The position numbers and the translations under genes are program-made. This document shows, piece by piece, positions 18,482-27,343 of a stretch of 64,000 bases of DNA. Origin of the DNA: JANXQE01 sp035294005 (GTDB taxonomy: Bacteria; Verrucomicrobiota; Verrucomicrobiia; Limisphaerales; UBA8199). Each line of letters starts with the position of its first letter. Position 1 is the first letter of the stretch. Location of the stretch: the NCBI GenBank assembly GCA_035294005.1, contig DATGLT010000242.1:23155-87154 (forward strand), given 5' to 3'. The notes beneath the pieces were generated by a model that did not search any database, was not told the origin of the DNA, and saw only the letters and a list, made by a program, of their open reading frames with translations.

Positions 18482-19132
18482 ATGAAGAAGTATATCAGAA
18501 CTATCGCGTTAGCCGCGTTAGTAGCGTCGACAGCGATGTCGAGCAGGGCCGATCAGACTAACCTGGTACAGAGCCTGGGCATCCGGCTGAGGGGAATCTC
18601 TCAGGGGGACACCAAAACAAATAAAAACGTTGTAACAACCGGCCTTAATATGGTGCGGGTTGGGGACGCCGAAGTCATCGCGGCCCTCGCGGGCGCAATG
18701 GGCAAAACATTCACGAGCCAGGCGCAGCTGTTCATGATCAGCCCTCTTCCAAGCGGCACGCCATCAATCGTAATACGGGACGGAACCAGTTCGGTAGACG
18801 TCAGCGCATTCTTTATATACGAAGTGAAAAGCGCCGTGGTCACGAGTTCCGACTCAAACTTGCGGACAGGCCGTATGAATACCGCCAACTACAGCGTTCA
18901 ACACCTGGCCCTGATCGATGCGGATGGCGCGACGTTAAACCTGCATTTTGACGTCCAGGGAATCACGGTTGAGACCTTTTCATCCGGACCCAACTCCAAC
19001 CCGCAGGCGCAACTGAATTCGAATGTGTCCGGTTCAGGCGACGACGCCGGGAAGACGGTATTATTCGAAGGCTCTTTCAGTCTCCGGGGCTACACGCTGG
19101 AGGTTGTAAACAACAACCCTCCTAACGCGTAG
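18482..19132 (+). CDS. Secreted protein of unknown function
   Basis: The ATG at 18482 gives 216 residues with a clean signal peptide (KKYIRTIALAALVASTAMSSRA). Extending upstream only adds unlike residues. The mature part is rich in beta-forming residues (VDVSAFFIYEVKSAVV, LNLHFDVQGITVET), without cysteine pairs or a known motif. The start is preceded by an A-rich run (AAACAAACAAACAAATCG) with no Shine-Dalgarno sequence. It ends beside a strong inverted repeat shared with the convergent FkbM gene. Confidence 0.7.
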   Translation: MKKYIRTIALAALVASTAMSSRADQTNLVQSLGIRLRGISQGDTKTNKNVVTTGLNMVRVGDAEVIAALAGAMGKTFTSQAQLFMISPLPSGTPSIVIRDGTSSVDVSAFFIYEVKSAVVTSSDSNLRTGRMNTANYSVQHLALIDADGATLNLHFDVQGITVETFSSGPNSNPQAQLNSNVSGSGDDAGKTVLFEGSFSLRGYTLEVVNNNPPNA

Positions 19133-19142
19133 TTCAGGCCGC

Positions 19143-19197
19143 GGCTGTTCTGCACTGGAGCGCCCCCACGCCCGCCAAACTCCTCTGCAGAACAGCC
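19143..19197. terminator. Bidirectional terminator-like hairpin
   Basis: GGCTGTTCTGCA at 19143-19154 and its exact complement TGCAGAACAGCC at 19186-19197 form a 12-bp stem, extended inside by GGAG/CTCC after a two-base internal loop. It sits between two convergent genes, 10 bases after one stop and 15 before the other. The symmetry suits termination from both sides. No long T run follows. Confidence 0.7.
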
Positions 19198-19211
19198 TGT
19201 TTGCGCTCTCC

Positions 19212-19997
19212 TTACGAGCGGCTGAAAAGAAAGTCACTAGCGCCTACCCTCTTGGAGTTCCACTCAGGCCCGAGTTCGTTTTGAATCCTCGAGAGTGCCT
19301 CCGGGGTGTGCGCCTCCAGAATAAGAAATCGCGCACGGTTTATAGTATTCTTGCCTCCCGCAAGGACTTCGCATTCACATCCCTCAACATCCACTTTCAT
19401 CAAAAAAACAGGCACCGAAGGGATTGCTGAATCGAGCGTTACTAGCGGAATAGTCAGCTTGATTGACTTGGGCCCCTCGGGTTTGAGCGAGGCGGTAGGA
19501 TCGCCCTCTTCGGATGCGAAAAAATTCGCGGTGCCTTCGTGATCCGACACGCCTTGTTGCCGCAAGGTAAGCCGGGCGCCGGTTGCCGCTTGCCATTTCG
19601 CAATCTTCCGCGCCATTGCGGGTTGAGGCTCAAAGGCAATAAATTCAGCGTCTGGTCTCCTGGTCCATAGAAGATGCGTGAATAAGCCCGCATTTGCTCC
19701 AACGTCCAGGATCAGGGGCTTTGTTTCAGCAGCCAGAGCATCGACCCAATCTCGGGCCCAGCATTCTCTTTCGATGAATAGGCTCCAATAAGAGATTAGC
19801 TGATGACCGGATTCCAAAAGAAAGCCGTCGGGAGTACGAACCGGGCGCAGCAGCTTGCGATTGAAAAAAAACGCGCTTCGGATCCAAAGCAGTTGAAGAG
19901 CCCAAACCGGTGACCGGAAAAGCAGGCGCAACCACCCCCCCAAAGCCGGCAGGGCGTGCTCAAGCGCGTAGGCCCATTTATGAACGTGCCTGCCCAT
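19212..19997 (-). CDS. FkbM-family methyltransferase
   Basis: A 261-residue SAM-dependent methyltransferase. LDVGANAGLFTHLL is motif I, EFIAFEPQPAMARKI carries the acidic end of strand 2, and VTLDSAIPSVPVFLMKVDVEGCE is the characteristic FkbM region (KxDVEGxE). The N-terminal ~60 residues are hydrophobic and basic. FkbM enzymes often methylate glycans or natural products; the target here is unknown. It is divergent from a pseudopilin gene, with a perfect palindrome in the gap. Confidence 0.85.
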   Translation of the reverse strand: MGRHVHKWAYALEHALPALGGWLRLLFRSPVWALQLLWIRSAFFFNRKLLRPVRTPDGFLLESGHQLISYWSLFIERECWARDWVDALAAETKPLILDVGANAGLFTHLLWTRRPDAEFIAFEPQPAMARKIAKWQAATGARLTLRQQGVSDHEGTANFFASEEGDPTASLKPEGPKSIKLTIPLVTLDSAIPSVPVFLMKVDVEGCECEVLAGGKNTINRARFLILEAHTPEALSRIQNELGPEWNSKRVGASDFLFSRS

Positions 19998-20109
19998 GGC
20001 CTCGGGGATGGGAAAATGGAGAACCGCAAATCTGTAGCAACGAGATCCTTAGGACAGAATCGGGCCAGCTAAGACACTCAGCAACTTTAGTCCGCTTCTT
20101 CATTAAGAA

Positions 20110-20141
20110 TTGACTTTCATCACAACCTAAGTTAACTTAGG
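20110..20141 (+). promoter_or_regulatory. Putative promoter with overlapping 16-bp palindromic operator
   Basis: CCTAAGTTAACTTAGG (20126-20141) is a perfect 16-base palindrome ending 21 bases before the pseudopilin ATG. TTGACT at 20110-20115 could be a -35 box; 17 bases later lies TAACTT, a weak -10, inside the palindrome. A protein bound here would block the promoter. The site is also in the divergent gap of the FkbM gene. Confidence 0.5.
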
Positions 20142-20162
20142 AGATAGCAAGGTTTTTGTTTC

Positions 20163-20876
20163 ATGCCATTGGAACTACAACGACCGAACAGACCGGCGTT
20201 TACTCTCATCGAACTACTGGTCGTCATTGCGGTGATTGCAATTCTTGCGGCCTTGATTCTTCCAGCATTGTCTCGGGCAAAATCTCAGGCTGCCCGGACG
20301 ACGTGCATGAGCAATCAGCATCAAATTGGTTTAAGTTACCATCTGTATTCAAGCGACAACTTCGAGTTCTATCCAGCGCAACTGGATTGGCAAGCGGCAG
20401 GAGGGAACGACGGCTTTTACGATATATTCGTCGCGTCGACGAACCGTCCCCTAAATGCCTACTTGCGCACGCTGGCGGTGTTCCATTGTCCGAGTGATAA
20501 GGGCGATGAATTGACCGGCGCGACAAACTGTTACGCGCAGTATGGAAATAGTTATCTGCCGCAATGGTACATGGATTCATTTCGAACTCGTCACGTCGTG
20601 GGAGATTGCAGTTCCCCGCCGGGCAGCTATGAAGCGACCCCTATCAAGGCGAGCGAAATAGCACTTAGCCCGGTAAACAAGATCATTCAGGGTGATTGGA
20701 TCTGGCATCCGAACCGAGGCACAATAGACCCGCGCAGCATCTGGCATAATTATAAAGGAAGCAGTCGTATGAACATGCTCTGGGGTGATGGGCATATCGA
20801 GTTCTATCGATTTCCAGCGGATATGATTGGCTGGGGCTTTGGCCCTCCGCCTGATCCGGCTTTCACCTGGTGGTAA
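20163..20876 (+). CDS. Pseudopilin-like protein (type II secretion/type IV pilin N-terminus)
   Basis: A 237-residue protein with a type III leader: short basic start, then AFTLIELLVVIAVIAILAALILPAL, the prepilin cleavage/methylation motif with E5 after the cleavage site. The following ARTTCMSNQHQIGLSYHLYSSDN and the late WGDGHIEFYRF are typical of the H-X9-DG pseudopilin families that are abundant in Verrucomicrobiota and Planctomycetota. It is likely exported to the periplasm or a pseudopilus. No secretion machinery genes are adjacent. Confidence 0.9.
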   Translation: MPLELQRPNRPAFTLIELLVVIAVIAILAALILPALSRAKSQAARTTCMSNQHQIGLSYHLYSSDNFEFYPAQLDWQAAGGNDGFYDIFVASTNRPLNAYLRTLAVFHCPSDKGDELTGATNCYAQYGNSYLPQWYMDSFRTRHVVGDCSSPPGSYEATPIKASEIALSPVNKIIQGDWIWHPNRGTIDPRSIWHNYKGSSRMNMLWGDGHIEFYRFPADMIGWGFGPPPDPAFTWW

Positions 20877-20894
20877 ACCAATCAAATCGCAGAG

Positions 20895-21617
20895 TCACAC
20901 CGCAAAACCCGCCGCCTGGGCGTCCTGGGCAAACATCTTGACTGTATCAAGGGACAGCGCGCCGAGGTCCATTCCTGCCAACTTCAGAGCCTTTCCTAGG
21001 ATGTCGTGGGGCACCGTCACGATATGGCAGCCGCATTCGTCCGCCTGGAAGATGTTCAGGACCTCACGCACACTCGCCCATAACAATTCGGCTTTGGGTT
21101 GCGCGTCGAGCAAGGCGAGGCACTTTCGCATCACGTGCGCCGGATCCCTTCCTGTGTCGGCAATGCGGCCTGCAAATACTGAAACTACCGAGGGCACCGC
21201 CGGATTCAAAGCTTCAGCAGTGGCACGCACTTGCTCCAAGGTGAGTATGGCGGTGATATTCAACTGAACCCCTTCACCGGCCAACTGACGGACGAGCGGC
21301 AGCGAAGACTCACCGCGCGTATTGGTGATGGGGATCTTCACATAAACATTTTTTTGCCAGGAGGCAATTTTAAGCGCCTGTCGACGCATTTCAGGGAAAT
21401 CGTCTGAAAAAACTTCAAAGGAAATAGGCTTCGACGTAACCGTAAGAAGGATGTCCCGCGCGAAAGCCTCGTAGTTCTGGATTCCGGCTTTGCGCATGAG
21501 GGTCGGATTCGTGGTCATGCCCTTGATGAGCGGGTTGGAGTTGAGGCTGAGCATGCCTGCCTTGTCAGCCCCGTCGGCGAAAATCTTGACCCTGAGGTCT
21601 TGAAGCGATTTATCCAT
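20895..21617 (-). CDS. Transaldolase family protein
   Basis: A 240-residue TIM-barrel protein of the transaldolase/fructose-6-phosphate aldolase family. TTNPTL at 35-40 and the Schiff-base lysine in VYVKIPIT (K94) are clear, as is LNITAILTLEQ. It is the last gene of the gmhA-gmhB run, 14 bases after gmhB. Transaldolase makes sedoheptulose 7-phosphate, the substrate of GmhA, so it may supply heptose precursor. An aldolase activity cannot be excluded. Confidence 0.88.
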   Translation of the reverse strand: MDKSLQDLRVKIFADGADKAGMLSLNSNPLIKGMTTNPTLMRKAGIQNYEAFARDILLTVTSKPISFEVFSDDFPEMRRQALKIASWQKNVYVKIPITNTRGESSLPLVRQLAGEGVQLNITAILTLEQVRATAEALNPAVPSVVSVFAGRIADTGRDPAHVMRKCLALLDAQPKAELLWASVREVLNIFQADECGCHIVTVPHDILGKALKLAGMDLGALSLDTVKMFAQDAQAAGFAV

Positions 21618-21631
21618 ATTAAGACAAAATG

Positions 21632-22210
21632 CTAAGGACGAATCACGCCGGAATCAATCTTTAGAATCAGTCCCGCGGCTTCCAGCAGATTTGCGACCCG
21701 TCCATCCGGTTGCTGGCGAAGTTCCTCGGAGTACCCGCGGTCGATAAAAACTGTGCGACAGCCCGCCGCGTGTCCGCAATCGATATCCCGCCACCGATCC
21801 CCGACCATCCAGCTCCGTTTGAGGTCGATTTCGAGTTGACGAGCTGCGTGGAGCAGCATCCCGGGTCGCGGCTTTCGACAATCACAATTTGATGCGCCCT
21901 TCCCGGGGTGATAACAGACCTCCACCGCATCCACAGGGAGCCGCAGGCACATGACGCGGTGGAGGTCTTCAACACATTCCCTGGACAACGTCCCGCGCCC
22001 CACGTCCGGCTGATTGGTTGCCACCACCAGCAGATATCCGGCGGCCTTCAACCTGGCGCAAGCCTCAGGCACTTCGGGCAAAATCTCGAAATCCTCAGCG
22101 CTGCGAGGGGGATAAGGTTTGGAATCACGCACCAAAGCCCGATTTATGACCCCGTCGCGGTCAAGAAACACGGCGCGTTTCGACCCGGGGCTTAGCGCGT
22201 GCTCTCCCAC
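21632..22210 (-). CDS. gmhB: D-glycero-D-manno-heptose-1,7-bisphosphate phosphatase
   Basis: A HAD phosphatase of 192 residues. FLDRDGVIN is the nucleophile motif, VVATNQPDVGRG motif II, and RKPRPGM plus VGDRWRDIDCG the C-terminal motifs. The zinc loop of GmhB is present as CYHPGKGASNCDC. It removes the C7 phosphate in ADP/GDP-heptose synthesis. The start overlaps the end of gmhA by 19 bases, indicating translational coupling. Confidence 0.9.
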   Translation of the reverse strand: MGEHALSPGSKRAVFLDRDGVINRALVRDSKPYPPRSAEDFEILPEVPEACARLKAAGYLLVVATNQPDVGRGTLSRECVEDLHRVMCLRLPVDAVEVCYHPGKGASNCDCRKPRPGMLLHAARQLEIDLKRSWMVGDRWRDIDCGHAAGCRTVFIDRGYSEELRQQPDGRVANLLEAAGLILKIDSGVIRP

Positions 22211-22788
22211 TTGGTTTTGCCGACTTTCAGTTTAGGGTGAGAAACAAACAGATGCCAAACCACCGCCTGGAACGCTTCAGAATGAGGCGTGACATGATCC
22301 GGGTTGACGGTGGGCACGGTAACGCAGGCCGTGGCGGACTTGGCAGTATACCCGCCGTCCCTGCCAACCACTCCGACAATCGCCGCACCAATCTGCTGCG
22401 CCAACTGGATTGCGCTGACCAGGTTCGGACTGACGTTCTTTTCGAGATTCCCGCCGCCGACTGAAAAGATCAACAGGCCATCGCGCTGGTTCAGGCGGCT
22501 CCCTTTCAGCCATTCGCTGAAGATGGTTGCCCAGCCCTCGTCATTAGTGCGAGCCGTGAGTTCTGACACGTTGTCAGTTGGCGCGTAACACTCAAAACCG
22601 CAAATCTTCCGAAAATCGTTTACGGCGTGAGAAGCGTTCGCGGCACTGCCGCCAACACCCAGGATGAACAAGCGACCTCCCCGTTCGCGCACCCGAGCCA
22701 ACTCGTCCACCGCCCGTTCGATGGCTTCGGGATCCAACCGTTGGGTGACTTTTTGGACTTCATCGAGAAATTGCGCCGCAAAGTTCAT
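22192..22788 (-). CDS. gmhA: Phosphoheptose isomerase (SIS domain)
   Basis: A 198-residue SIS-domain protein. ILGVGGSAANASHAVNDFRK is the phosphosugar-binding loop, followed by LTARTNDEGW and SVGGGNLEKN, and PDHVTPHSEAFQ near the C-terminus. It converts sedoheptulose 7-phosphate to heptose 7-phosphate for lipopolysaccharide or S-layer glycan. It is the first gene of the gmhA-gmhB-transaldolase operon; a kinase/nucleotidyltransferase such as HldE is not in the window. Confidence 0.88.
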   Translation of the reverse strand: MNFAAQFLDEVQKVTQRLDPEAIERAVDELARVRERGGRLFILGVGGSAANASHAVNDFRKICGFECYAPTDNVSELTARTNDEGWATIFSEWLKGSRLNQRDGLLIFSVGGGNLEKNVSPNLVSAIQLAQQIGAAIVGVVGRDGGYTAKSATACVTVPTVNPDHVTPHSEAFQAVVWHLFVSHPKLKVGKTKWESTR

Positions 22789-22953
22789 GCGCTGTCCAAA
22801 TTAAAACAAAGACCAGAGGTGCGAAAGCCATAAAAGCAGGGGCAGTTCCAGTAAACGTGAATTGGGCGGCGCGTGAGCTTGATTGCAATTTAAGCATCGA
22901 TTAGCTTGCAGCGCCGTTGGCCGGTCTGATGGCTGGTTTAATTTGGCACGCAT

Positions 22954-24201
22954 ATGTCCGAACCCTACATTCAAAGCCTCTTTGCCGAACGCATTGGCGG
23001 CCGCCAGTACGGAAAATCGACTGCAATTTATAAATTCGAGAAGATTAAACGCGCCAAGCGAGCCGCAATGGCTGCCCACCCCGGCGCTGAGATTATCGAC
23101 ATGGGAGTCGGCGAACCGGATGAAATGGCACTCCCGGAGGTGGTCGATAAGCTTTGCGAAGAAGCGCGCAAGCCTGAGAACCGCGGGTACGCGGATAATG
23201 GCGACATTGTGCTGAAACAGGCGGCGGCGCGTTACCTGGATCAGGTTTGTGGAGTTTCCGGCATCAACCCGGAGACCGAAGTCATTCATTCCATCGGAAG
23301 CAAAGCCGCACTCTCAATTTTACCCGCGGCTCTCATCAATCCCGGGGACATAGCGCTCATGACGACCCCGGGCTACCCGGTATTTGGTACCCATGCCCGA
23401 TACTACGGTGGTCAAGTGCACAACTTGCCATTAACCGAAGCCAACCAGTTCCTTCCAGATCTCGACTCAATTCCCAACGAGGTCCTGGCAAAAGCAAAAG
23501 CGCTGGTGCTCAATTATCCCAATAATCCGACCGGCGCGAGCGCAACGCCCGAGTTTCTCGAGCGTGTCGTCGATTTCGCACGGCGAAATAGCCTGGTCGT
23601 AATTCACGATGCCGCATACGCGGCGCTGGTTTTCGAAGGCAAACCTCTAAGTTTCCTCGCAACACCCGGTGCAAAAGAAGTCGGCATCGAACTGCATTCA
23701 TCGAGCAAGACGTTTAACATGACCGGTTGGCGCTGCGGATTCGTCGCCGGCAACGAGTTATTGGTCAAGGCATACGGCGACGTCAAAGACAATAGCGATT
23801 CGGGCCAATTCCTTGCCGTTCAACACGCCGCTGCTCACGGGTTTGAACATCCTGAGATCACCGAAAAGATCGCAGCCAAGTATTCACGCAGGATGTCTGG
23901 ACTGGTTGAGGTCCTGGTCCGGGCGGGATTCCAAGCCCGAAAACCCAAAGGATCTTTCTTTCTATATGTTAAAGCCCCGCGCGCAGCCGTCCAACCAGGA
24001 GGAAAACGGATCGAGTTCCGCTCGGCGGAGGACACCTCGCAATGGCTGATAACTGAGAAGCTGATTTCCTCGGTGCCGTGGGATGATGCCGGCGCATACC
24101 TGCGATTCAGTGTTACCTTTGTTGCGAAGAACGAAGCCGATGAGAGTCGGATTTTACAGGAAATCCAGCACCGGCTTGGAGATGTGCGTTTTGAGTTTTG
24201 A
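22954..24201 (+). CDS. dapL: LL-diaminopimelate aminotransferase
   Basis: A PLP enzyme of fold type I, 415 residues, converting tetrahydrodipicolinate directly to LL-diaminopimelate for lysine and peptidoglycan. IIDMGVGEPDEMALP, YADNGD, SIGSKAALSILPAALINPGD and LNYPNNPTGA are typical, and the PLP lysine is K252 in SSSKTFNMTGWR. The DapL route is common in Verrucomicrobiota. The stop codon directly abuts the GTG start of the next gene. Confidence 0.93.
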   Translation: MSEPYIQSLFAERIGGRQYGKSTAIYKFEKIKRAKRAAMAAHPGAEIIDMGVGEPDEMALPEVVDKLCEEARKPENRGYADNGDIVLKQAAARYLDQVCGVSGINPETEVIHSIGSKAALSILPAALINPGDIALMTTPGYPVFGTHARYYGGQVHNLPLTEANQFLPDLDSIPNEVLAKAKALVLNYPNNPTGASATPEFLERVVDFARRNSLVVIHDAAYAALVFEGKPLSFLATPGAKEVGIELHSSSKTFNMTGWRCGFVAGNELLVKAYGDVKDNSDSGQFLAVQHAAAHGFEHPEITEKIAAKYSRRMSGLVEVLVRAGFQARKPKGSFFLYVKAPRAAVQPGGKRIEFRSAEDTSQWLITEKLISSVPWDDAGAYLRFSVTFVAKNEADESRILQEIQHRLGDVRFEF

Positions 24202-25449
24202 GTGACCTGGTTTGGAATATTCACCGCAGCACTGGTCGGACTGAAGTGTCTGAGTCAGCTTTGCCTCGAATGGTTGAATGTCCGGCATCTTAAAGAACAT
24301 GCCCGAACCGTTCCCGAATGGATCCGGGGATTTGTCGATGAAAATACCTACGCAAAGAGTGTTGATTACACCCTTGCCAAAGGCAGACTGCACCAGGTCG
24401 AACTGGTATATGACGCGGTGATCCTGCTTGGAGTTCTGTTCAGCGGCTTGCTTCCCTGGGCGCTCGATAAAATCACACATCGGTTTGGAACATCGCAGTG
24501 GGCGATGGGCGGTTTTTTATTCTCCGTCGGCATTTTGCTGGCAATCCCGGAGTTGCCATTTGCCTGGTACGCGCAGTTCAAGCTCGAAGAGCGGTTTGGG
24601 TTCAACACGAACACTCAAAGGGTATGGTGGGCTGACCGGGTCAAAGGCCTGCTTTTAGCGTTGCTACTCGTCTACCCATTGCTCGTTTTGATTCTGGTTC
24701 TAACTCGCTGGACCGGCCAGTTCTGGTGGATTTGGGCATGGGCCGCGCTTATGGCCTTTCAACTCCTGATGGCGGTTCTGGCCCCGGTGCTCATCCTTCC
24801 GTTATTCAACAAACTGACTCCGCTGCCGGAAGGCAGCTTGCGCGATCGGCTCTTGGCGTTGGCAAAACGGACATCTTTCCGGGCCGGCAGCATTCAGGTC
24901 ATGGACGGCAGCAAACGCTCGCGACATTCCAATGCCTTCTTCACCGGATTTGGGCGGTTCCGCAAAATTGTGCTTTTCGACACACTCATCACACAGTTGA
25001 CAGAGCCGCAGCTTGAGGCGGTGCTTGCACATGAAATCGGACATTATAAGAAAGCCCACATTCCGAAGACGCTCGTAGCAGCGGCACTCGGCTCGTTTGC
25101 CGGTTTCTATGCCCTCTCCTGGCTTGCCAGCAGGACGTGGTTTTACACGGCATTCGGCTTCCCGCCCGGCAATTTCACCTCTGCCCTGCTCATCTTCGGG
25201 CTGCTGTCGGGAGCCGCGACTTTCTGGTTCTCTCCTGTGGCGCACTGGTGGTCGCGCCGGCACGAGTATGAGGCGGACGCATTCGCAGCCACAGTTATGA
25301 AAGAACCGGCTCCGCTAATTCAGGCCCTGCGCAGGCTGAACGAAAAGAATCTAAGCAACCTGACGCCGCATCCGGTTTACAGCGCTTTTTATTACTCGCA
25401 CCCAACGCTCATCGAGCGTGAGCGCGCGCTTGCACTTTGCCTTGATTAA
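24202..25449 (+). CDS. M48 membrane metalloprotease (Ste24/CAAX protease type)
   Basis: A 415-residue protein with about seven membrane segments. The zinc motif HEIGH is at 277-281 in LAHEIGHYKKAHIPK, and the third ligand lies in HEYEADAFA (354-362). The order matches Ste24-type proteases, including the N-terminal multi-helix part with KGRLHQVELVYD. The GTG start directly follows the dapL stop; a GGAG lies ~20 bases upstream inside dapL, so the start is not certain. Likely role: membrane protein quality control. Confidence 0.88.
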   Translation: MTWFGIFTAALVGLKCLSQLCLEWLNVRHLKEHARTVPEWIRGFVDENTYAKSVDYTLAKGRLHQVELVYDAVILLGVLFSGLLPWALDKITHRFGTSQWAMGGFLFSVGILLAIPELPFAWYAQFKLEERFGFNTNTQRVWWADRVKGLLLALLLVYPLLVLILVLTRWTGQFWWIWAWAALMAFQLLMAVLAPVLILPLFNKLTPLPEGSLRDRLLALAKRTSFRAGSIQVMDGSKRSRHSNAFFTGFGRFRKIVLFDTLITQLTEPQLEAVLAHEIGHYKKAHIPKTLVAAALGSFAGFYALSWLASRTWFYTAFGFPPGNFTSALLIFGLLSGAATFWFSPVAHWWSRRHEYEADAFAATVMKEPAPLIQALRRLNEKNLSNLTPHPVYSAFYYSHPTLIERERALALCLD

Positions 25450-25473
25450 CCAGCTGAGGCTTAGGCGGTCGGA

Positions 25474-25764
25474 CTAATCCGTGGTTCCATTCACGATACA
25501 AACGCAATTGTCACTGCCGAACTGGTTGGGCTGTCGCGTCGAGCATTGAGGATCATCGCGCCATTGCCCATCCACCAGCAATCGATACTCATACCGCCCC
25601 GGGGGCAAAGAAATTGTTTTCTTCCAGAGGCCGTTCTTGTCTTTTTTTAAAGTGATAGGCGCCTGGTCCCATCCGGTAAAGTCGCCTGCCAGCGAAACAC
25701 TCTGAGCAGAAGGAGCGTGGTAAGTAAAAGTCACTTTCTGTTTTACAGATTTTTGATTAGCCAT
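25474..25764 (-). CDS. Free-standing CBM48 / AMPK-beta glycogen-binding domain protein
   Basis: A 96-residue protein that is essentially one domain. VTFTYHAPSAQSVSLAGDFTGWD and GLWKKTISLPPGRYEYRLLVDGQW match the early-set glycogen-binding module (CBM48), with conserved W and K positions. The C-terminus adds ...FGSDNCVCIVNG. No catalytic domain is attached. It converges from a divergent start with the beta-helix gene. It may target a partner to glycogen. Confidence 0.85.
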   Translation of the reverse strand: MANQKSVKQKVTFTYHAPSAQSVSLAGDFTGWDQAPITLKKDKNGLWKKTISLPPGRYEYRLLVDGQWRDDPQCSTRQPNQFGSDNCVCIVNGTTD

Positions 25765-25951
25765 GATGGTCGCCTTGCTTTCAATGGCGGCACTGCTTCA
25801 CTTGGAGCCGCTTCCTGACCGAAGCGACATTGCCGAAGATCTGTTGGGCGGTCAAGTGCCGGACCAATCCCGCGGCACCCGCGTTGGGCTCCGCTCTCGC
25901 CCGTTCCAGGATCTGTTTGTCCGGCTCAAGTGCGGATTGTATGCTCCTCAA

Positions 25952-27343
25952 ATGACATGCCCGCTTGCCTGCTCTTTTCTCGTGTTATTCACGATTGGCG
26001 AGTTTTTGCGCGGGGCGGCGAATGGCCAAGTCGAATCGGTATCGGTCAACACGAGGAACGCACAAGCAGTGGCTGAAATCGTGAATGGTAGCCGGACTGT
26101 TGCCAACGCCGCCTGGTGGGGCTTTGATCCCGCGGATTCAACGGAGACACTTCAAGCGGCTGTTAATTCCAAGGCAACGACTCTTATTGTTCCTTACATG
26201 GGAGCTCCCTGGGTTATTCGCCCAATCCAGTTGCGAGGACGACAGGAAATCATTTTTGAACCGGGAGTTGTCATGCTGGCCAAAAAGGGAGAGTTCCGCG
26301 GGACCGGCGACAGCTTATTATCCATCGTGGGTCAGTCGAATCTGGTTTTGCGCGGGTACGGTGCGATACTGCGAATGCACAAGCCGGATTACCAGGCCGA
26401 GCCCTACAAAAAGGGAGAATGGCGAATGGGCATTGCGATTCGCGGATGTAAGAACGTGCTAATCGAAGGCTTGAGAGTTGAAAGCACTGGCGGAGACGGG
26501 TTTTACGTCGACGGCGGCGCGGACCGAGGGTGGAGCGAGGATATCACAATACGAAACTGCACTGCCTACGACAATCATCGCCAGGGCCTGAGCGTCATCA
26601 GTGCCATGAACCTTGCGGTCGAGAACTGCGTCTTTGCAAGCACGCGGGGGACGCCGCCGGAAGCGGGCATCGACCTGGAGCCGGACACAGAGGAAAACCG
26701 GCTCGTAAACTGCCTCATTCGGAACACGGTTTTTCAAAACAATAACGGCCACCAGGTTCTAATTCATTTGAAACCATTGAGTCGGAAGTCAATGCCAGTC
26801 TCTATCCGATTCGAAAATTGCCTCGCACAAATGAACGATGGCCGAGGAACGACGATTGAACCCACTCCCGGCAAAGGGTTGAGCGGTGCAGCCGGGATCG
26901 TCGTCGAAGACATCCGAGATGACGGGCCTTCAGGAACTATAGAGTTCGATCATTGTGTCACGCAACGCACGAGCAAAGAGAGTTTGCGCATTTATGATAA
27001 ATCATCCCAAGCAGTGCGTGTGCGTTTCGTAAACTGCGCTTTCAATGATTCATGGGCGTCCCACGAAGACACCAGCAGAGCTGTGGCGGCCCCAATTGTG
27101 CTCGCTTTGCGCCACCCCGAACTCACCACTCATTTTGGAGGACTCGATTTCATAGACTGCAACGTTTATGACCATATCAGCCGGCCGCCGATGCGCTTCG
27201 AAGATCGAAAAGGTGCCGGCGTTCTGGCGGACGTCAAAGGCACGATTCTCGTGCGAGCACCAGGGTACGTGCCGGTGGACCTCGGACAAAAAAGGAACAC
27301 TGTCGATGTCAAAACCCTTTTTGAGCAAAAGAACTCGCAATGA
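25952..27343 (+). CDS. Secreted right-handed beta-helix (pectate-lyase-like) protein
   Basis: The ATG at 25952 gives 463 residues with a signal peptide (CPLACSFLVLFTIGEFLRGAANG); upstream in-frame starts would overlap the CBM48 gene and are less likely. Repeating units such as NVLIEGLRVESTGGDGFYVDGG, ITIRNCTAYDNHRQGLSV and LAVENCVFASTRGTPPEAGIDLEPD are PbH1 rungs of a parallel beta-helix. Such proteins are often polysaccharide lyases or hydrolases. The substrate and catalytic residues cannot be assigned. The last 35 bases overlap the convergent TPR gene. Confidence 0.85.
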   Translation: MTCPLACSFLVLFTIGEFLRGAANGQVESVSVNTRNAQAVAEIVNGSRTVANAAWWGFDPADSTETLQAAVNSKATTLIVPYMGAPWVIRPIQLRGRQEIIFEPGVVMLAKKGEFRGTGDSLLSIVGQSNLVLRGYGAILRMHKPDYQAEPYKKGEWRMGIAIRGCKNVLIEGLRVESTGGDGFYVDGGADRGWSEDITIRNCTAYDNHRQGLSVISAMNLAVENCVFASTRGTPPEAGIDLEPDTEENRLVNCLIRNTVFQNNNGHQVLIHLKPLSRKSMPVSIRFENCLAQMNDGRGTTIEPTPGKGLSGAAGIVVEDIRDDGPSGTIEFDHCVTQRTSKESLRIYDKSSQAVRVRFVNCAFNDSWASHEDTSRAVAAPIVLALRHPELTTHFGGLDFIDCNVYDHISRPPMRFEDRKGAGVLADVKGTILVRAPGYVPVDLGQKRNTVDVKTLFEQKNSQ

